Positions 22,551-31,092 are shown, numbered from the stretch's first letter. The stretch: DNA of 32,939 nucleotides from an uncultured Chloroflexota bacterium (GCA_903914955.1 CAIWRB010000156.1:1-32939); one strand, 5' to 3'. Numbers and translations: made by a program. The notes: generated by a model from the sequence alone, not told the origin.

Positions 22551-23360
22551 TTATGGTTCAGCAACTTCAAACGATTTTACGTTTACAACAACGCCCGGAA
22601 CACTCAAAGAAGAAATGTTGAATCCTACCTGCCCATCACTAAATCCAATTTTATTATCTGTATACGACTTTAGCTTTTTGCCGTTTATATACATCGTAAT
22701 TACATTACCTTTGCAAGTCATGCTGTATTCGTTGACTGCAAAACCCTGATGAAGGTCATTGGATCCGCCATTGTCTATTCTTTTGTAAGCTCCACCCTGA
22801 ACCGCATACAAATACCAAACACCGCCACTTTCAAAGCTATATTCATACCAATTCGATTTATCGTAATTCAATCTACAAACTAGGCTTACATTGTTGCTAT
22901 TCGATCCGCGGTTTTCAGCCACCAACGTTACTGTTGTATCTTTGTAGGCAAGCTGAGCCTCATAAAGATAGTAAACATACAAATCCAATGTTCCAAGATC
23001 AAAGAGCAAGCCATCATCTTTCGCCAATACGCTCAAGTTTGAAGAATCTTTACTGCCTGGCCCCATTGTGAAGTATGACCAGTAATCCTTCAGATTCGAA
23101 TTGGCGTTGAATTCTTCTTTGAAGAAATCTTTTGGAACATCAATAGGCGCAGATGTGGGTTGAGGCAGTTGAGGTTGCGCAGTTGGGGGCGGAAGCTGAA
23201 TCGAAGGCTGAGTCGGCAATTGGATGGAAGGCTGAGTCGGCAACTGAATGGAAGGCGCTTCGGTTGGCGAAGGGGTATTCCCGCCAATAGCTGAGCAGGC
23301 TAAACTAACAATGAGTATTATAAATATGAGAAATAGAAACGGGCGTATAGATGTTCGCAT
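22551..23360 (-). CDS. lipoprotein with Pro/Gln-rich repeats and LamG-like domain, paralog 1
   Basis: This 269-residue lipoprotein has signal and lipobox S-L-A-C22, then a linker made of the tandem unit PSIQLPTQ (about three copies), then a C-terminal beta-rich domain of about 190 residues. Motifs EEFN, ENRGSNSNNVSLVCRL, NEYSMTC and M-Y-I-N-G-K match the two neighbours and suggest a concanavalin/LamG-type or DUF1080-like jelly roll. Such domains usually bind or cleave glycans, but no catalytic residues can be assigned. SD GAGGAG. First of three paralogs in order of position, last in the minus-strand direction. Confidence 0.75.
   Translation of the reverse strand: MRTSIRPFLFLIFIILIVSLACSAIGGNTPSPTEAPSIQLPTQPSIQLPTQPSIQLPPPTAQPQLPQPTSAPIDVPKDFFKEEFNANSNLKDYWSYFTMGPGSKDSSNLSVLAKDDGLLFDLGTLDLYVYYLYEAQLAYKDTTVTLVAENRGSNSNNVSLVCRLNYDKSNWYEYSFESGGVWYLYAVQGGAYKRIDNGGSNDLHQGFAVNEYSMTCKGNVITMYINGKKLKSYTDNKIGFSDGQVGFNISSLSVPGVVVNVKSFEVAEP
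23180..23255. repeat. tandem repeat encoding the PSIQLPTQ linker
   Basis: About three imperfect copies of a 24-base unit (core gaaggctgagtcggcaa) code for the PSIQLPTQ repeats in the lipoprotein linker. Copies differ at a few bases, so repeat number may vary between strains. Confidence 0.75.
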
Positions 23361-23466
23361 TGAATTCTCCTCTTTAAATTGGATTTTACTTGAAAAAGTA
23401 TAGCAAAAATAGCGCTCAAATACAAGGTTTAATTAAAACTCTCCAACGGCTTTAATGAAAAGCATT

Positions 23467-24198
23467 CTATTTTTCACCTACCTTCATCCAATCAAAAAAA
23501 ACTGTCATGGGGATTTCTTCAAAAGACGAAGCGGTAATACCGACCTTTCCTTCTGTAAGGCCGTAGCGGGTGACATCCACTTTACCAAATGGATTTCCAT
23601 TAATATATAAAATCAGGGTTTTTTCCTGACAGGTGAGACCCATCTCGTATGTTATACGTCCGTCTTCCAGAGAGCCACTTGTATCGTTTTTCAAAGGGGT
23701 ATATTTCGCGATGCCTCCCGCCAGCCATTGACCGAATAGGACGCTATAAGTCCTGTCGCTTGAAATGTTGAATTCGTACCATCCCTTCGACTCGCTGTAA
23801 TAACATACTAGACCAATCGAGCCATCGGTGTTTCCATCTACTTTTGCGCTGATGTTCACAGTTGAATATTCATTTGCAGAATGGATCGCATAATACCAGG
23901 TATGAGGAGATGTAATGTAAATTTCAAACAAGCTATTTTCGAGATTAACTGTCGCGGAGTTGGCGCCCCCAGTTTGAAAAAATTCCCATGGAGCCAGATC
24001 TGAATTAAATTCCTCAGTGAAATACTTGGGGAAGGGAGTTGAGGTAAATGTTTGCGTCGCGGTGGCAGGCGGGGGCAGAGTCGGCGCTATGGGTGAGGAC
24101 AAAACTGCTTGCGGGGTCGGCGTCACGGTTGCGAGGTTACAGGCTGTTATAAATATCAATCCAGCAATTGTAATAATGAGCCATTGTTTTTGTGCCAT
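23467..24198 (-). CDS. lipoprotein with LamG-like domain, paralog 2
   Basis: This 243-residue lipoprotein (ATG at 24198; a TTG three codons earlier is less likely) has lipobox I-T-A-C20, a Thr/Pro linker and the same beta-rich domain as its neighbours (EEFNSD, KVDGNTDGSIGLVCYY, L-Y-I-N-G-N-P and VGITASSFEEIPM). The shared N-R-G-S-N-x-N-N-V motif is replaced by D-G-N-T-D-G, so this copy has diverged most. No SD is seen; it begins 17 bases after the stop of paralog 3 and is probably in one transcript with it. Function is unknown. Confidence 0.72.
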   Translation of the reverse strand: MAQKQWLIITIAGLIFITACNLATVTPTPQAVLSSPIAPTLPPPATATQTFTSTPFPKYFTEEFNSDLAPWEFFQTGGANSATVNLENSLFEIYITSPHTWYYAIHSANEYSTVNISAKVDGNTDGSIGLVCYYSESKGWYEFNISSDRTYSVLFGQWLAGGIAKYTPLKNDTSGSLEDGRITYEMGLTCQEKTLILYINGNPFGKVDVTRYGLTEGKVGITASSFEEIPMTVFFDWMKVGEK

Positions 24199-24215
24199 GG
24201 GATTCAATTGCTGGT

Positions 24216-25004
24216 TTATGGTTGACTGATCTTAGCCCAGTAGAAATCTACAATTACAGGCACATCTTTAAAGGAGGATACAGATATGCCCACTTTCCCT
24301 TCGGGCAGAAGATATTTCTTGTCTTCCAGTCTGCGGCTTTCGGTGCCATTGATGTAAAGAGTCAATATGTTATCCTGGCAAACAATACTGTATTCATTTT
24401 CCGCCAATCCAGATCTTATCTTGGTTGAGCCGCCCTCCGCCATCAGTGTGTAGGATACTGTGTTATCAGGTTGGATCTGTGCAAACAGAATTTCGTAGAG
24501 GCCGTTATTAGCGATGTCGAACTCGTACCAACCCGCGTCGCTCTTGCGGCAGATGAGGCTAACATTATTATTGTTGGAGCCGCGATTATTGACCTTCACA
24601 TCCAGTCGGACGTTGGAATAATTAAATGGTTCGTATGTGGCATATACCCATGCGCCTTGACCTTGCAGATCAAAGATCAGCAGTCCTCCGATCGGGCGAA
24701 CGGACATTAAGCCGACAATACCGTCGAGCACTTGAGACTTAGCTCCATTGACAACAAGGTATTTCCAGTAGTCAGTACTCCCATCAAATTCATCTGTGAA
24801 ATATTGTTGGGCACCTGTAAAAGATTGCTCTGGCGGAAGAATTGTTTCAATAGCAGAGTCTACAATTGCTGTCGTTTGAGCGGATTGTTCCAACAGTTGA
24901 GGCGTAGGCGTGGCCGTCCCATACAAATCAACACTGCATGCAAGACTAACCAACGCGAGAACAGCGGGCAGGAACATAATTTTTTTTTGAGGTAAAAAAT
25001 TCAT
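24216..25004 (-). CDS. lipoprotein with LamG-like domain, paralog 3
   Basis: This 262-residue lipoprotein has a signal, lipobox S-L-A-C23, a Thr/Gln-rich linker and a C-terminal beta-rich domain with the shared motifs NRGSNNNNVSLICRK, NEYSIVCQDNILTLYING and VGISVSSFKDVPV. The ATG at 25004 has GGAG at SD distance; an upstream TTG would add 13 residues without purpose. It is the first gene of the lipoprotein group, and probably co-transcribed with paralog 2. The three genes arose by tandem duplication and diverged. Surface-exposed binding proteins are likely, but the ligand is unknown. Confidence 0.75.
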   Translation of the reverse strand: MNFLPQKKIMFLPAVLALVSLACSVDLYGTATPTPQLLEQSAQTTAIVDSAIETILPPEQSFTGAQQYFTDEFDGSTDYWKYLVVNGAKSQVLDGIVGLMSVRPIGGLLIFDLQGQGAWVYATYEPFNYSNVRLDVKVNNRGSNNNNVSLICRKSDAGWYEFDIANNGLYEILFAQIQPDNTVSYTLMAEGGSTKIRSGLAENEYSIVCQDNILTLYINGTESRRLEDKKYLLPEGKVGISVSSFKDVPVIVDFYWAKISQP

Positions 25005-25140
25005 TTTTCTCTCCGTAAAATTCAGGATTTGGCAGAAAATCAATAAACTTTACCAGTGGATAGGCTTTATTATACTTGTGAGTAGCAGCCGCCCAGAGAG
25101 TCTCGTTTTCCAATTCAGTTGCATAAGAGCCCATAACGAC

Positions 25141-25168
25141 ATTCAACCAGCATAACTGCTGGTTGAAT
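25141..25168 (-). terminator. hairpin after tmRNA
   Basis: ATTCAACCAG and CTGGTTGAAT form a perfect ten-pair stem with an eight-base loop, six bases beyond the tmRNA 3' end. No T run follows on the minus strand, so it may be a processing or termination structure. Confidence 0.5.
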
Positions 25169-25173
25169 GAGTG

Positions 25174-25551
25174 TGGAGATGGCGGGAATTGAACCCGCGT
25201 CCGAAAGATTCGACCCTCGAAAATCTACGAGCGTAGCCTGCCGAATTTAGTCACTGTAGGGATCTCGGCGGGCAGGTAACCCTACAGCCATCTGCTGGTC
25301 TTTCGCACACTTAGCAGAATCGCATGCGGCACTCTACCTTTGTTTCGCCCGGTCCGTCACCCGGTAAAGGACGGTGCCGGCGGACGTGACATCCTAAGAT
25401 GTCAACCGTTACGATCTCACCTTAAGCGGCGAGAGGCATAGCGGCGTATGAAGTGCGGTTGGCACTTAAAGTTTGCGCTGAGTTATCGAGTTCGGCGCGC
25501 GCTCGGCTCGCATTTCGGAACCAGCCTCTCCCGTCGAAGCCTGTCATCCCC
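25174..25551 (-). ncRNA. ssrA: tmRNA
   Basis: On the minus strand the 5' end GGGGATGACAGGCTTCGACG is the conserved tmRNA start and pairs with 3' CATCTCC followed by discriminator A. The T arm is GGGTTCAATTCCC. Trans-translation rescues stalled ribosomes. The tag frame (25422-25463) reads ANRTSYAAMPLAA followed by stop, ending in the LAA degradation signal. About 378 bases, a one-piece gene. CCA is not encoded. A minus-strand TATAAT about 24 bases upstream is the likely -10. Confidence 0.97.
25422..25463 (-). other. tmRNA tag-peptide frame (ANRTSYAAMPLAA)
   Basis: Thirteen codons from resume codon GCC to a TAA stop in the tmRNA. The C-terminal LAA is the usual signal for ClpXP-type proteolysis; the N-terminal AN is typical. 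Confidence 0.85.
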
Positions 25552-25574
25552 AAGGACTTTCCTCATGCAGTTTC

Positions 25575-25616
25575 ATTATAGCATAGCGCTATTAAATAGG
25601 AACTTATCCGTTATAA
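25575..25616. promoter_or_regulatory. divergent promoter region of ssrA and the receiver protein
   Basis: A minus-strand TATAAT (plus attata, 25575-25580) serves ssrA; a plus-strand TATAAT at 25611-25616 should drive the receiver/CpaE-like gene, with a leader of about 35 bases and SD GAGG. The -35 boxes are poorly conserved. Confidence 0.5.
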
Positions 25617-25654
25617 TCGTCAATATTGAACTGCTCTTAATAAACGAGGCAAAA

Positions 25655-26815
25655 ATGGCTGAAAAGATTCTGATCGTTGACGATGACGTAGACACACTAA
25701 GGCTTGTGGGGTTAATGTTGCAAAGGCAGGGATATGAGATCAGTGCGGCTTCGAATGGTTCACAGGGGTTGGCCAAAGCGCTGGAAGAACGCCCGGACCT
25801 AATCCTGTTGGACGTGATGATGCCCGACATGGATGGATATGAAGTCACACGTCGATTACGCAAAAATCCGGTAACTGTGTCCATTCCAATCTTGATGTTC
25901 ACCGCCAAAACTCAATTAGACGACAAGGTAATCGGCTTTGAAGTCGGCGCAGATGATTACCTTACCAAACCTACACATCCTACTGAGCTTCAAGCGCACG
26001 TAAAAGCTTTACTGGCGCGCACTGCCAAGGGGCCAAGCAAGGTCGTTTCCACTTTAGACGGGAAACATGGCTATTTGATAGGAGTGCTTTCTGTACGCGG
26101 CGGATTGGGTGTCTCGTCACTTGCCTCTAATCTGGCTGCAGGACTCTTTACTCGTACCCAATCGGATGTGATCCTTGCGGAGCTTACACCAGGACAGGGC
26201 ACACTCGGCATGGATTTGGGTTCACCAAATCCAAAAGGGTTGACCGAACTTTTGCAGGGCAGCATGGTGGAAATAACGCGCGAAAAAGTAGAGGCCTCGC
26301 TTGTTTCACATACTTCCGGCATGAAACTTTTCCTTGCCTCTGAAAATCCGCGCGATGTAACATTAACCTCCCAAGTGCAAAATTATGAAGCGATCGTCGG
26401 CCGCCTTGCATCACTGGCCCGCTTCGTCGTAATGGACTTGGGGACTGGCCTGCCGTCCTTTGTGCAAAAGATCCTGCCGATGTGCAATGAACGCATTATT
26501 GTAGTGGAAGGTGTACCAAGTACCATTCAAAACACAAAACTGTTGATCGAAAATATGGAAAGCCTGCAAATTGACCCCAATAGTATTAGCGTAATTTTAA
26601 ATAATCGTCAACGCTCCGAATCGCAAATGGCGTGGACACAAGTAGAGGAAAAATTAGGGCACTCCATTTCGGCAACGCTCACACCCGCCCCGGAACTCTT
26701 CCTGCAAGCGACACGCATCCAAACATCAGCCGTGATGAGTCAACCAACGAACATGACGTCTCAACAGTTCCTTAAGATCACAGATGCCATCCTTGAGCGT
26801 GAAAAGGCGCGATGA
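25655..26815 (+). CDS. response-regulator receiver fused to CpaE-like MinD-fold domain
   Basis: This 386-residue protein has a receiver domain (1-120) with acidic pocket D10/D11, phospho-acceptor D53, T83 and K105, then a CpaE/MinD-like domain (about 138-380). The P-loop position reads V-R-G-G-L-G-V-S-S (147-155) without the Walker lysine, so ATP binding is probably altered or lost. CpaE-type proteins place Tad pilus machinery, and the Flp pilins at 4.8-5.4 kb are a possible client. The ATG at 25655 has SD GAGG. Its stop overlaps the sir2 start (ATGA), suggesting coupling. The partner kinase may be the one two genes downstream. Confidence 0.82.
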   Translation: MAEKILIVDDDVDTLRLVGLMLQRQGYEISAASNGSQGLAKALEERPDLILLDVMMPDMDGYEVTRRLRKNPVTVSIPILMFTAKTQLDDKVIGFEVGADDYLTKPTHPTELQAHVKALLARTAKGPSKVVSTLDGKHGYLIGVLSVRGGLGVSSLASNLAAGLFTRTQSDVILAELTPGQGTLGMDLGSPNPKGLTELLQGSMVEITREKVEASLVSHTSGMKLFLASENPRDVTLTSQVQNYEAIVGRLASLARFVVMDLGTGLPSFVQKILPMCNERIIVVEGVPSTIQNTKLLIENMESLQIDPNSISVILNNRQRSESQMAWTQVEEKLGHSISATLTPAPELFLQATRIQTSAVMSQPTNMTSQQFLKITDAILEREKAR

Positions 26816-27588
26816 TCCCGATTCATTCCCGAACGCAGACAAGCATTGATTTTTCTGCGGACTTGTTCCGCCAATCTAAACATGCTGTTGTGCTGACGGG
26901 GGCAGGGCTTTCCACTCCATCAGGGATACCCGATTTCCGTTCAACGGGAACAGGCTTATGGTCCAGCGATGAACCGATGGAGGTGGCCTCCCTCAATACA
27001 TTTCGAACTGAACCTGAAAAATTTTTCCATTGGTTTCGACCGCTGGCAAATCAAATCTTCTATGCCGAACCAAATCCCGCACACTGTGCACTCGCCACGC
27101 TGGAAAAAGCCGGGCGAATAGCTTCCATCATCACACAAAATATAGACACCCTTCATCAAAAGGCCGGTTCGCAAACTGTCATCGAAATGCACGGAACCAT
27201 GCAAACCTTAACCTGTACCCAGTGTTATCATCAAGTGGGCGCTAGTGTTCACCTCGCTTCATTTGTTGATAAAGGCGAGATTCCGCTTTGTCCAAAATGT
27301 AATCAGATCCTTAAACCAGACGTGATTCTTTTCGGCGAGCAGTTACCGCAGGCGGCTTGGCACAAGGCCCAGCAGGCGGCACGCCATTGCGATCTGATGC
27401 TGGTTGTGGGCTCATCTCTTGAAGTTCTACCTGTGGCTGGATTGCCGATGCAAGCATTGGATCGCGGTGCACATTTGATCATTATAAACAACACACCCAC
27501 CTATTTAAATGTACGCGCCGATATTTCCATTTTTGAAGATGCAGCAGTAATCCTTCCTGCGATCGCGGAGAGAGTTCTTAATGGCTGA
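26812..27588 (+). CDS. Sir2-family NAD-dependent protein deacylase
   Basis: This 258-residue sirtuin removes acyl groups from lysines using NAD. Motifs: G30-A-G-L-S-T-P-S-G-I-P-D-F-R-S (NAD site), T-Q-N-I-D-T-L-H-Q-K-A-G (108-119), catalytic H127 in E-M-H-G-T, and the zinc site C135-x2-C138, C160-x2-C163. VVGSSLEV is the usual later motif. All catalytic features are present. It starts on the ATGA overlap with the receiver/CpaE-like gene and overlaps the histidine kinase by eight bases, so the three form a translationally coupled operon. The link to signalling is by context only. Confidence 0.93.
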   Translation: MIPIHSRTQTSIDFSADLFRQSKHAVVLTGAGLSTPSGIPDFRSTGTGLWSSDEPMEVASLNTFRTEPEKFFHWFRPLANQIFYAEPNPAHCALATLEKAGRIASIITQNIDTLHQKAGSQTVIEMHGTMQTLTCTQCYHQVGASVHLASFVDKGEIPLCPKCNQILKPDVILFGEQLPQAAWHKAQQAARHCDLMLVVGSSLEVLPVAGLPMQALDRGAHLIIINNTPTYLNVRADISIFEDAAVILPAIAERVLNG

Positions 27589-28828
27589 AATAAAAACTGA
27601 AAGACTTGATGGCTATCGCCGTTTAATTGATATTGCTCGTGACCTCGCGTCGACTTTGGATCTTGACGTACTGCTTTCACGGATCGTATTTGCAGCCGCT
27701 GAGATCAGTGGCGCGGAAGCTGCTTCGATCTTATTGTATGAGGAAGCCACACAACAGCTACATTTCCAAAATGCGACAAATCTCGATGCGTCCACGCAAC
27801 GCGGTATTGTCGTCCCGCTGGAAGGTAGTATCGCCGGCTGGATCGTAAAAAACCGCCAGTCGGTGCGTGTTACCGACGCACATGATGATCCTCGTTTTTT
27901 TTCCAACGTAGAGAAAACAACCGGCTTTACCACGAAATCGATGCTCGGGATTCCTCTGGTAACCAAGAACAAGATCGTAGGGGTTCTGGAAGCTCTCAAC
28001 AAACACAAAGGAAAATTTACAGATGCGGACGAATCAATGCTGTTGGTCTTGGGCGCTCAAGCGGCGGTTGCGATCGAAAATGCGCGCCTGTTCCAGCAAT
28101 CTGATCTAATTTCCGAATTCGTTCACGAGCTGCGCACACCGTTGTCATCACTAAGCACTGCAACCTACTTGCTTTTGCGTCCTGAAATGTCTCAGGAACA
28201 ACGTGACCAGATCATAAACAACATTCATAGTGAGACCATCCGCCTTAATGCCCTCGCATCCTCATTCCTCGATCTGGCAAGGCTAGAATCGGGTCGCGTC
28301 CAGTTCCATAAGAGCACTTTTAGCATCGCCGACCTGATCTATGAATGTAAAGATGTAATGGCATCGAAAGCCATTGAGGATAATATTCAGATACGGGTAG
28401 AGTCGCCCGAACAACTTCCCCTGCTCGAAGCAGATCGCGACAAGATCAAACAAGTGTTGTTGAATTTGTTGAGCAATTCCATTAAATACAATCGTCCCAA
28501 CGGGACCGTGATGCTGCGCGCAGAAGAAACGGAAAAAGACATCATCATATATATTCAGGATACAGGGCTGGGTATCCCCGAAGAATCACTTCCTTTCCTT
28601 TTCCAAAAATTCTTCCGCGTCCGGGAACACGAATCACGCGTTGCCGGCACGGGGCTGGGGCTTTCCATTTGCAAGCAGATCATTCACGGACATGGCGGGC
28701 GAATCGAAGTAAAGAGCAAGCTTGGTGTAGGAACGGTCTTTATGGTGTATTTACCACGAAGCAGTAAAACCCAACCGCGCACTGAAGATATGATTGATCA
28801 TAGTAAACAAAACAAAAAGAAGCAATGA
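27581..28828 (+). CDS. GAF-domain sensor histidine kinase
   Basis: This 415-residue soluble kinase has no membrane helices. An N-terminal GAF domain (about 18-168) may bind a small ligand. It is followed by a dimerisation and phospho-acceptor segment with H182 in E-F-V-H-E-L-R-T-P-L, and a catalytic ATP domain with the N box (N-L-L-S-N-S-I-K-Y-N), D-T-G-L-G-I-P and G-T-G-L-G-L-S-I. It probably phosphorylates the receiver domain of the protein encoded two genes upstream, which is inferred from operon structure. The start overlaps the sir2 stop region by eight bases. Confidence 0.92.
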   Translation: MAEIKTERLDGYRRLIDIARDLASTLDLDVLLSRIVFAAAEISGAEAASILLYEEATQQLHFQNATNLDASTQRGIVVPLEGSIAGWIVKNRQSVRVTDAHDDPRFFSNVEKTTGFTTKSMLGIPLVTKNKIVGVLEALNKHKGKFTDADESMLLVLGAQAAVAIENARLFQQSDLISEFVHELRTPLSSLSTATYLLLRPEMSQEQRDQIINNIHSETIRLNALASSFLDLARLESGRVQFHKSTFSIADLIYECKDVMASKAIEDNIQIRVESPEQLPLLEADRDKIKQVLLNLLSNSIKYNRPNGTVMLRAEETEKDIIIYIQDTGLGIPEESLPFLFQKFFRVREHESRVAGTGLGLSICKQIIHGHGGRIEVKSKLGVGTVFMVYLPRSSKTQPRTEDMIDHSKQNKKKQ

Positions 28829-28829
28829 T

Positions 28830-28858
28830 TTGACTTTTTCGCCCTAAAATTGTACACT
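28830..28858 (+). promoter_or_regulatory. promoter of FHA gene
   Basis: TTGACT (28830-28835), a 17-base spacer and TACACT (28853-28858) give a strong sigma-70-like promoter. It directly follows the histidine kinase stop, so the FHA gene can be expressed separately. Confidence 0.7.
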
Positions 28859-28904
28859 AGTGAAAAAATCGTCTTTTGCTATTATTAATCCTTGGAGGAA
28901 GAAA

Positions 28905-29498
28905 ATGGCTCAATTTCAATTTGTTATGCGGTCAGGTCCCACCCCGGGTGTTACCTTCCCTCTTGAAGGTGACCAATTGATCATTGGTCGAGATTCATCC
29001 AATGGGGTTGCCATCAATGATGTGGAGATATCCCGCAAGCATTCGCGCCTTTCCTTTCAGGGTGGCAAATACGTTCTGGAAGATCTCGGTTCTACCAACG
29101 GCACCTTTGTAAATGGGCAACGCCTTGCCGGCCCGGTAGTACTCAAACCCGGAGATGTTGTTTCTCTTGGCGAACAGATCGTATTAATGTACGATGCGAT
29201 CGATCAGGATCCCGGCGCCACTGTTGTTGTGTCACGAAAAGCGGTGCGCCCGGAACCACCACATGCACAACCCTCTGCACCCGCGTATTCACCCCCCCCA
29301 GTTTCTTATTCCGCCCCCGCACCCACAAAAAAGAGGAATATGGTGCCCATCTTTATTGGAGTGGGCGTGTTACTTTTCATTTGTTTGTGTGTAACAGTAT
29401 TCTTGGTCGTGGACGCAGACCCAACAGGAGCACGATGGTGCATGTTCCCATTCAGCATCATTGCCCAGATGTTAAGAGGCGCCGGGGCCTGCCCGTAA
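28905..29498 (+). CDS. FHA-domain membrane protein
   Basis: This 197-residue protein has an FHA domain (about 1-95) with core motifs GRDSSNGVAI, S-R-K-H-S-R-L and G-S-T-N-G-T-F-V-N-G, which bind phosphothreonine. Then follow a Pro/Ala-rich linker (about 115-140) and one membrane helix (about 148-170) with a short Cys-containing tail. It suggests a Ser/Thr-kinase-linked signalling role at the membrane, but no such kinase is in the window. SD GGAGG precedes the ATG. It has its own promoter after the kinase operon. Confidence 0.88.
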   Translation: MAQFQFVMRSGPTPGVTFPLEGDQLIIGRDSSNGVAINDVEISRKHSRLSFQGGKYVLEDLGSTNGTFVNGQRLAGPVVLKPGDVVSLGEQIVLMYDAIDQDPGATVVVSRKAVRPEPPHAQPSAPAYSPPPVSYSAPAPTKKRNMVPIFIGVGVLLFICLCVTVFLVVDADPTGARWCMFPFSIIAQMLRGAGACP

Positions 29499-29616
29499 TT
29501 CATCAAGATTATTTCCTGGCTCGACCACACCCTGCGAGACAAACTCGCGGGGTTTATATTTTATGTTGTACAATGTCCTATCTTTGACAGAATCAAATCA
29601 GAATGGAATGATCTCC

Positions 29617-30819
29617 ATGAACCAATCACAAAATCAAACATCCCCGACCTGGGGCACAAACATGAAGCTTGTTGTCGCGCTCACCACCATTGTGATCGTT
29701 GGCGCATTGCTGGTCAAATTCCAGTTTATTATCACACCTTTGTTGATAGCCCTCGTGCTGGCCTACCTGCTGCATCCTATCGCCAGTTTTTTTCAAAACA
29801 GATTACGGTTCTCATGGACTGCATCCGCCTCCGTGATCTATTTCATTATTATTCTCCTATTGATTGGCCTGCTTACCCTGGGCGGCGTAGGGCTGGTGCA
29901 ACAAGTACAAAGCCTCGTCACAATTGTACAAAACGCGATCACGACCCTGCCGCAACTTGTCGAAAAAGTATCAGGTCAGATCTATCAATTTGGCCCATTA
30001 AAAATTGACCTGAGTTCACTCGACCTGAAAGCCCTCAGTAGCCAACTTCTTGGTCTGGTACAACCACTATTAAATAGCACTGGCACATTAGTTAGCACTT
30101 TGGCGGGAGGAGCGGCAAATTTCCTGGGGTGGGCATTATTCGTGATCCTCGTTTCATATTTTGTGCTTGCAGAAAGCGGCGGCTTACGCGGCAGCATGTA
30201 TGCCATCGACATTCCAGGCTACAACAATGATATCGAACGGCTGACCCGCGAGCTTGGCCGCATTTGGAACGCATTCCTACGCGGACAGTTCATCATTTTC
30301 TTTTTGGCTGTCGCGGTTTATTCAGTTGTACTCAGCGTGCTGGGCGTGCATTACGCCATCAGCCTCGCGTTCCTGGCTGGACTTGCACGATTCGTCCCAT
30401 ACGTTGGGCCTGCCATCAACTGGACGATCCTTGTGCTTGTTTCTTATTTTCAAGTTTTCAAACTCTTTGGTCTCTCCCCTTTCTATTACACCCTGCTCGT
30501 GCTGGGAACAGCCCTGATCATCGACCAGATATTTGACAATATCATTTCCCCGCGTATTCTTTCTGCAGCGCTGAAAGTGCATCCTGCCGCCGTGCTGGTA
30601 GCAGCCATCGTTGCAGCAAATTTATTCGGCATCCTTGGGATAGTTGTCGCCGCTCCCAGCCTGGCCACAGCAGCACTACTTTGGAAATACATCATGCGGA
30701 AAATGTTGGATGTAGATCCCTGGCCCGTAGAGGAAAATCCCCAACCGCCGCCCGCAGCAAGATTGCTGGTCTCGATCCGTCGTTTCTTTCGTAACCTCAA
30801 CCTGAATCGAAAAAAATAA
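29617..30819 (+). CDS. AI-2E transporter family (PerM-like) permease
   Basis: This 400-residue polytopic membrane protein matches the AI-2 exporter/PerM family by layout: three helices near the N-terminus (about 15-85), a long amphipathic middle segment, and five C-terminal helices with the motif LARFVPYVGPAINW and a PRILSAALKVHP region. Members export autoinducer-2 or other small solutes or act in sodium/proton exchange; the substrate here is unknown. The start is ambiguous: ATG at 29617 or 29608, both without a strong SD. The C-terminal tail is basic. Confidence 0.85.
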   Translation: MNQSQNQTSPTWGTNMKLVVALTTIVIVGALLVKFQFIITPLLIALVLAYLLHPIASFFQNRLRFSWTASASVIYFIIILLLIGLLTLGGVGLVQQVQSLVTIVQNAITTLPQLVEKVSGQIYQFGPLKIDLSSLDLKALSSQLLGLVQPLLNSTGTLVSTLAGGAANFLGWALFVILVSYFVLAESGGLRGSMYAIDIPGYNNDIERLTRELGRIWNAFLRGQFIIFFLAVAVYSVVLSVLGVHYAISLAFLAGLARFVPYVGPAINWTILVLVSYFQVFKLFGLSPFYYTLLVLGTALIIDQIFDNIISPRILSAALKVHPAAVLVAAIVAANLFGILGIVVAAPSLATAALLWKYIMRKMLDVDPWPVEENPQPPPAARLLVSIRRFFRNLNLNRKK

Positions 30820-30821
30820 AA

Positions 30822-30851
30822 TTGACCACCCCGCTACATTTTGTGTACAAC
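30822..30851 (+). promoter_or_regulatory. promoter of 59-residue protein gene
   Basis: TTGACC (30822-30827), an 18-base spacer and TACAAC (30846-30851) resemble a sigma-70-type promoter; a leader of about 50 bases follows. Confidence 0.5.
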
Positions 30852-30906
30852 AGGCGCTCCATGCCCGTTTGAATTGATCCATTGACATAAACCCGAGGAG
30901 AATCGC

Positions 30907-31086
30907 ATGAACAACAAGAACGAACCAACCACAGACACCATCGCAGAAACCGAGAATATTATTGCCTGGAAGGCAGAAGAACCTGATGGCGAGGTTACTT
31001 ATCACATCGAACTCAACAACGTCACCCTGCATTTCTTCGAAGAAGAGTGGACCGAATTTCTGGAACTTGTCAAATCATTGAAGTAG
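30907..31086 (+). CDS. 59-residue acidic protein
   Basis: This short soluble protein (starting MNNKNEPTTD) is strongly acidic, with a hydrophobic-alternating part (VTYHIELNNVTLHF) that could be a beta hairpin and a C-terminal helix (EEEWTEFLELVKSLK). SD GAGGAG is at a good distance, and a promoter precedes it and a strong terminator follows, so a real gene is likely. No domain is recognised. It does not overlap or couple to other genes. Function is unknown. Confidence 0.75.
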   Translation: MNNKNEPTTDTIAETENIIAWKAEEPDGEVTYHIELNNVTLHFFEEEWTEFLELVKSLK

Positions 31087-31092
31087 AGATTT

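Noticed and set aside
25552-25566. GAGGAAAGTCC on the minus strand just before ssrA, which matches a conserved RNase P RNA string
   Set aside because: Only an 11-base match; no other RNase P RNA elements surround it and the tmRNA starts immediately after.
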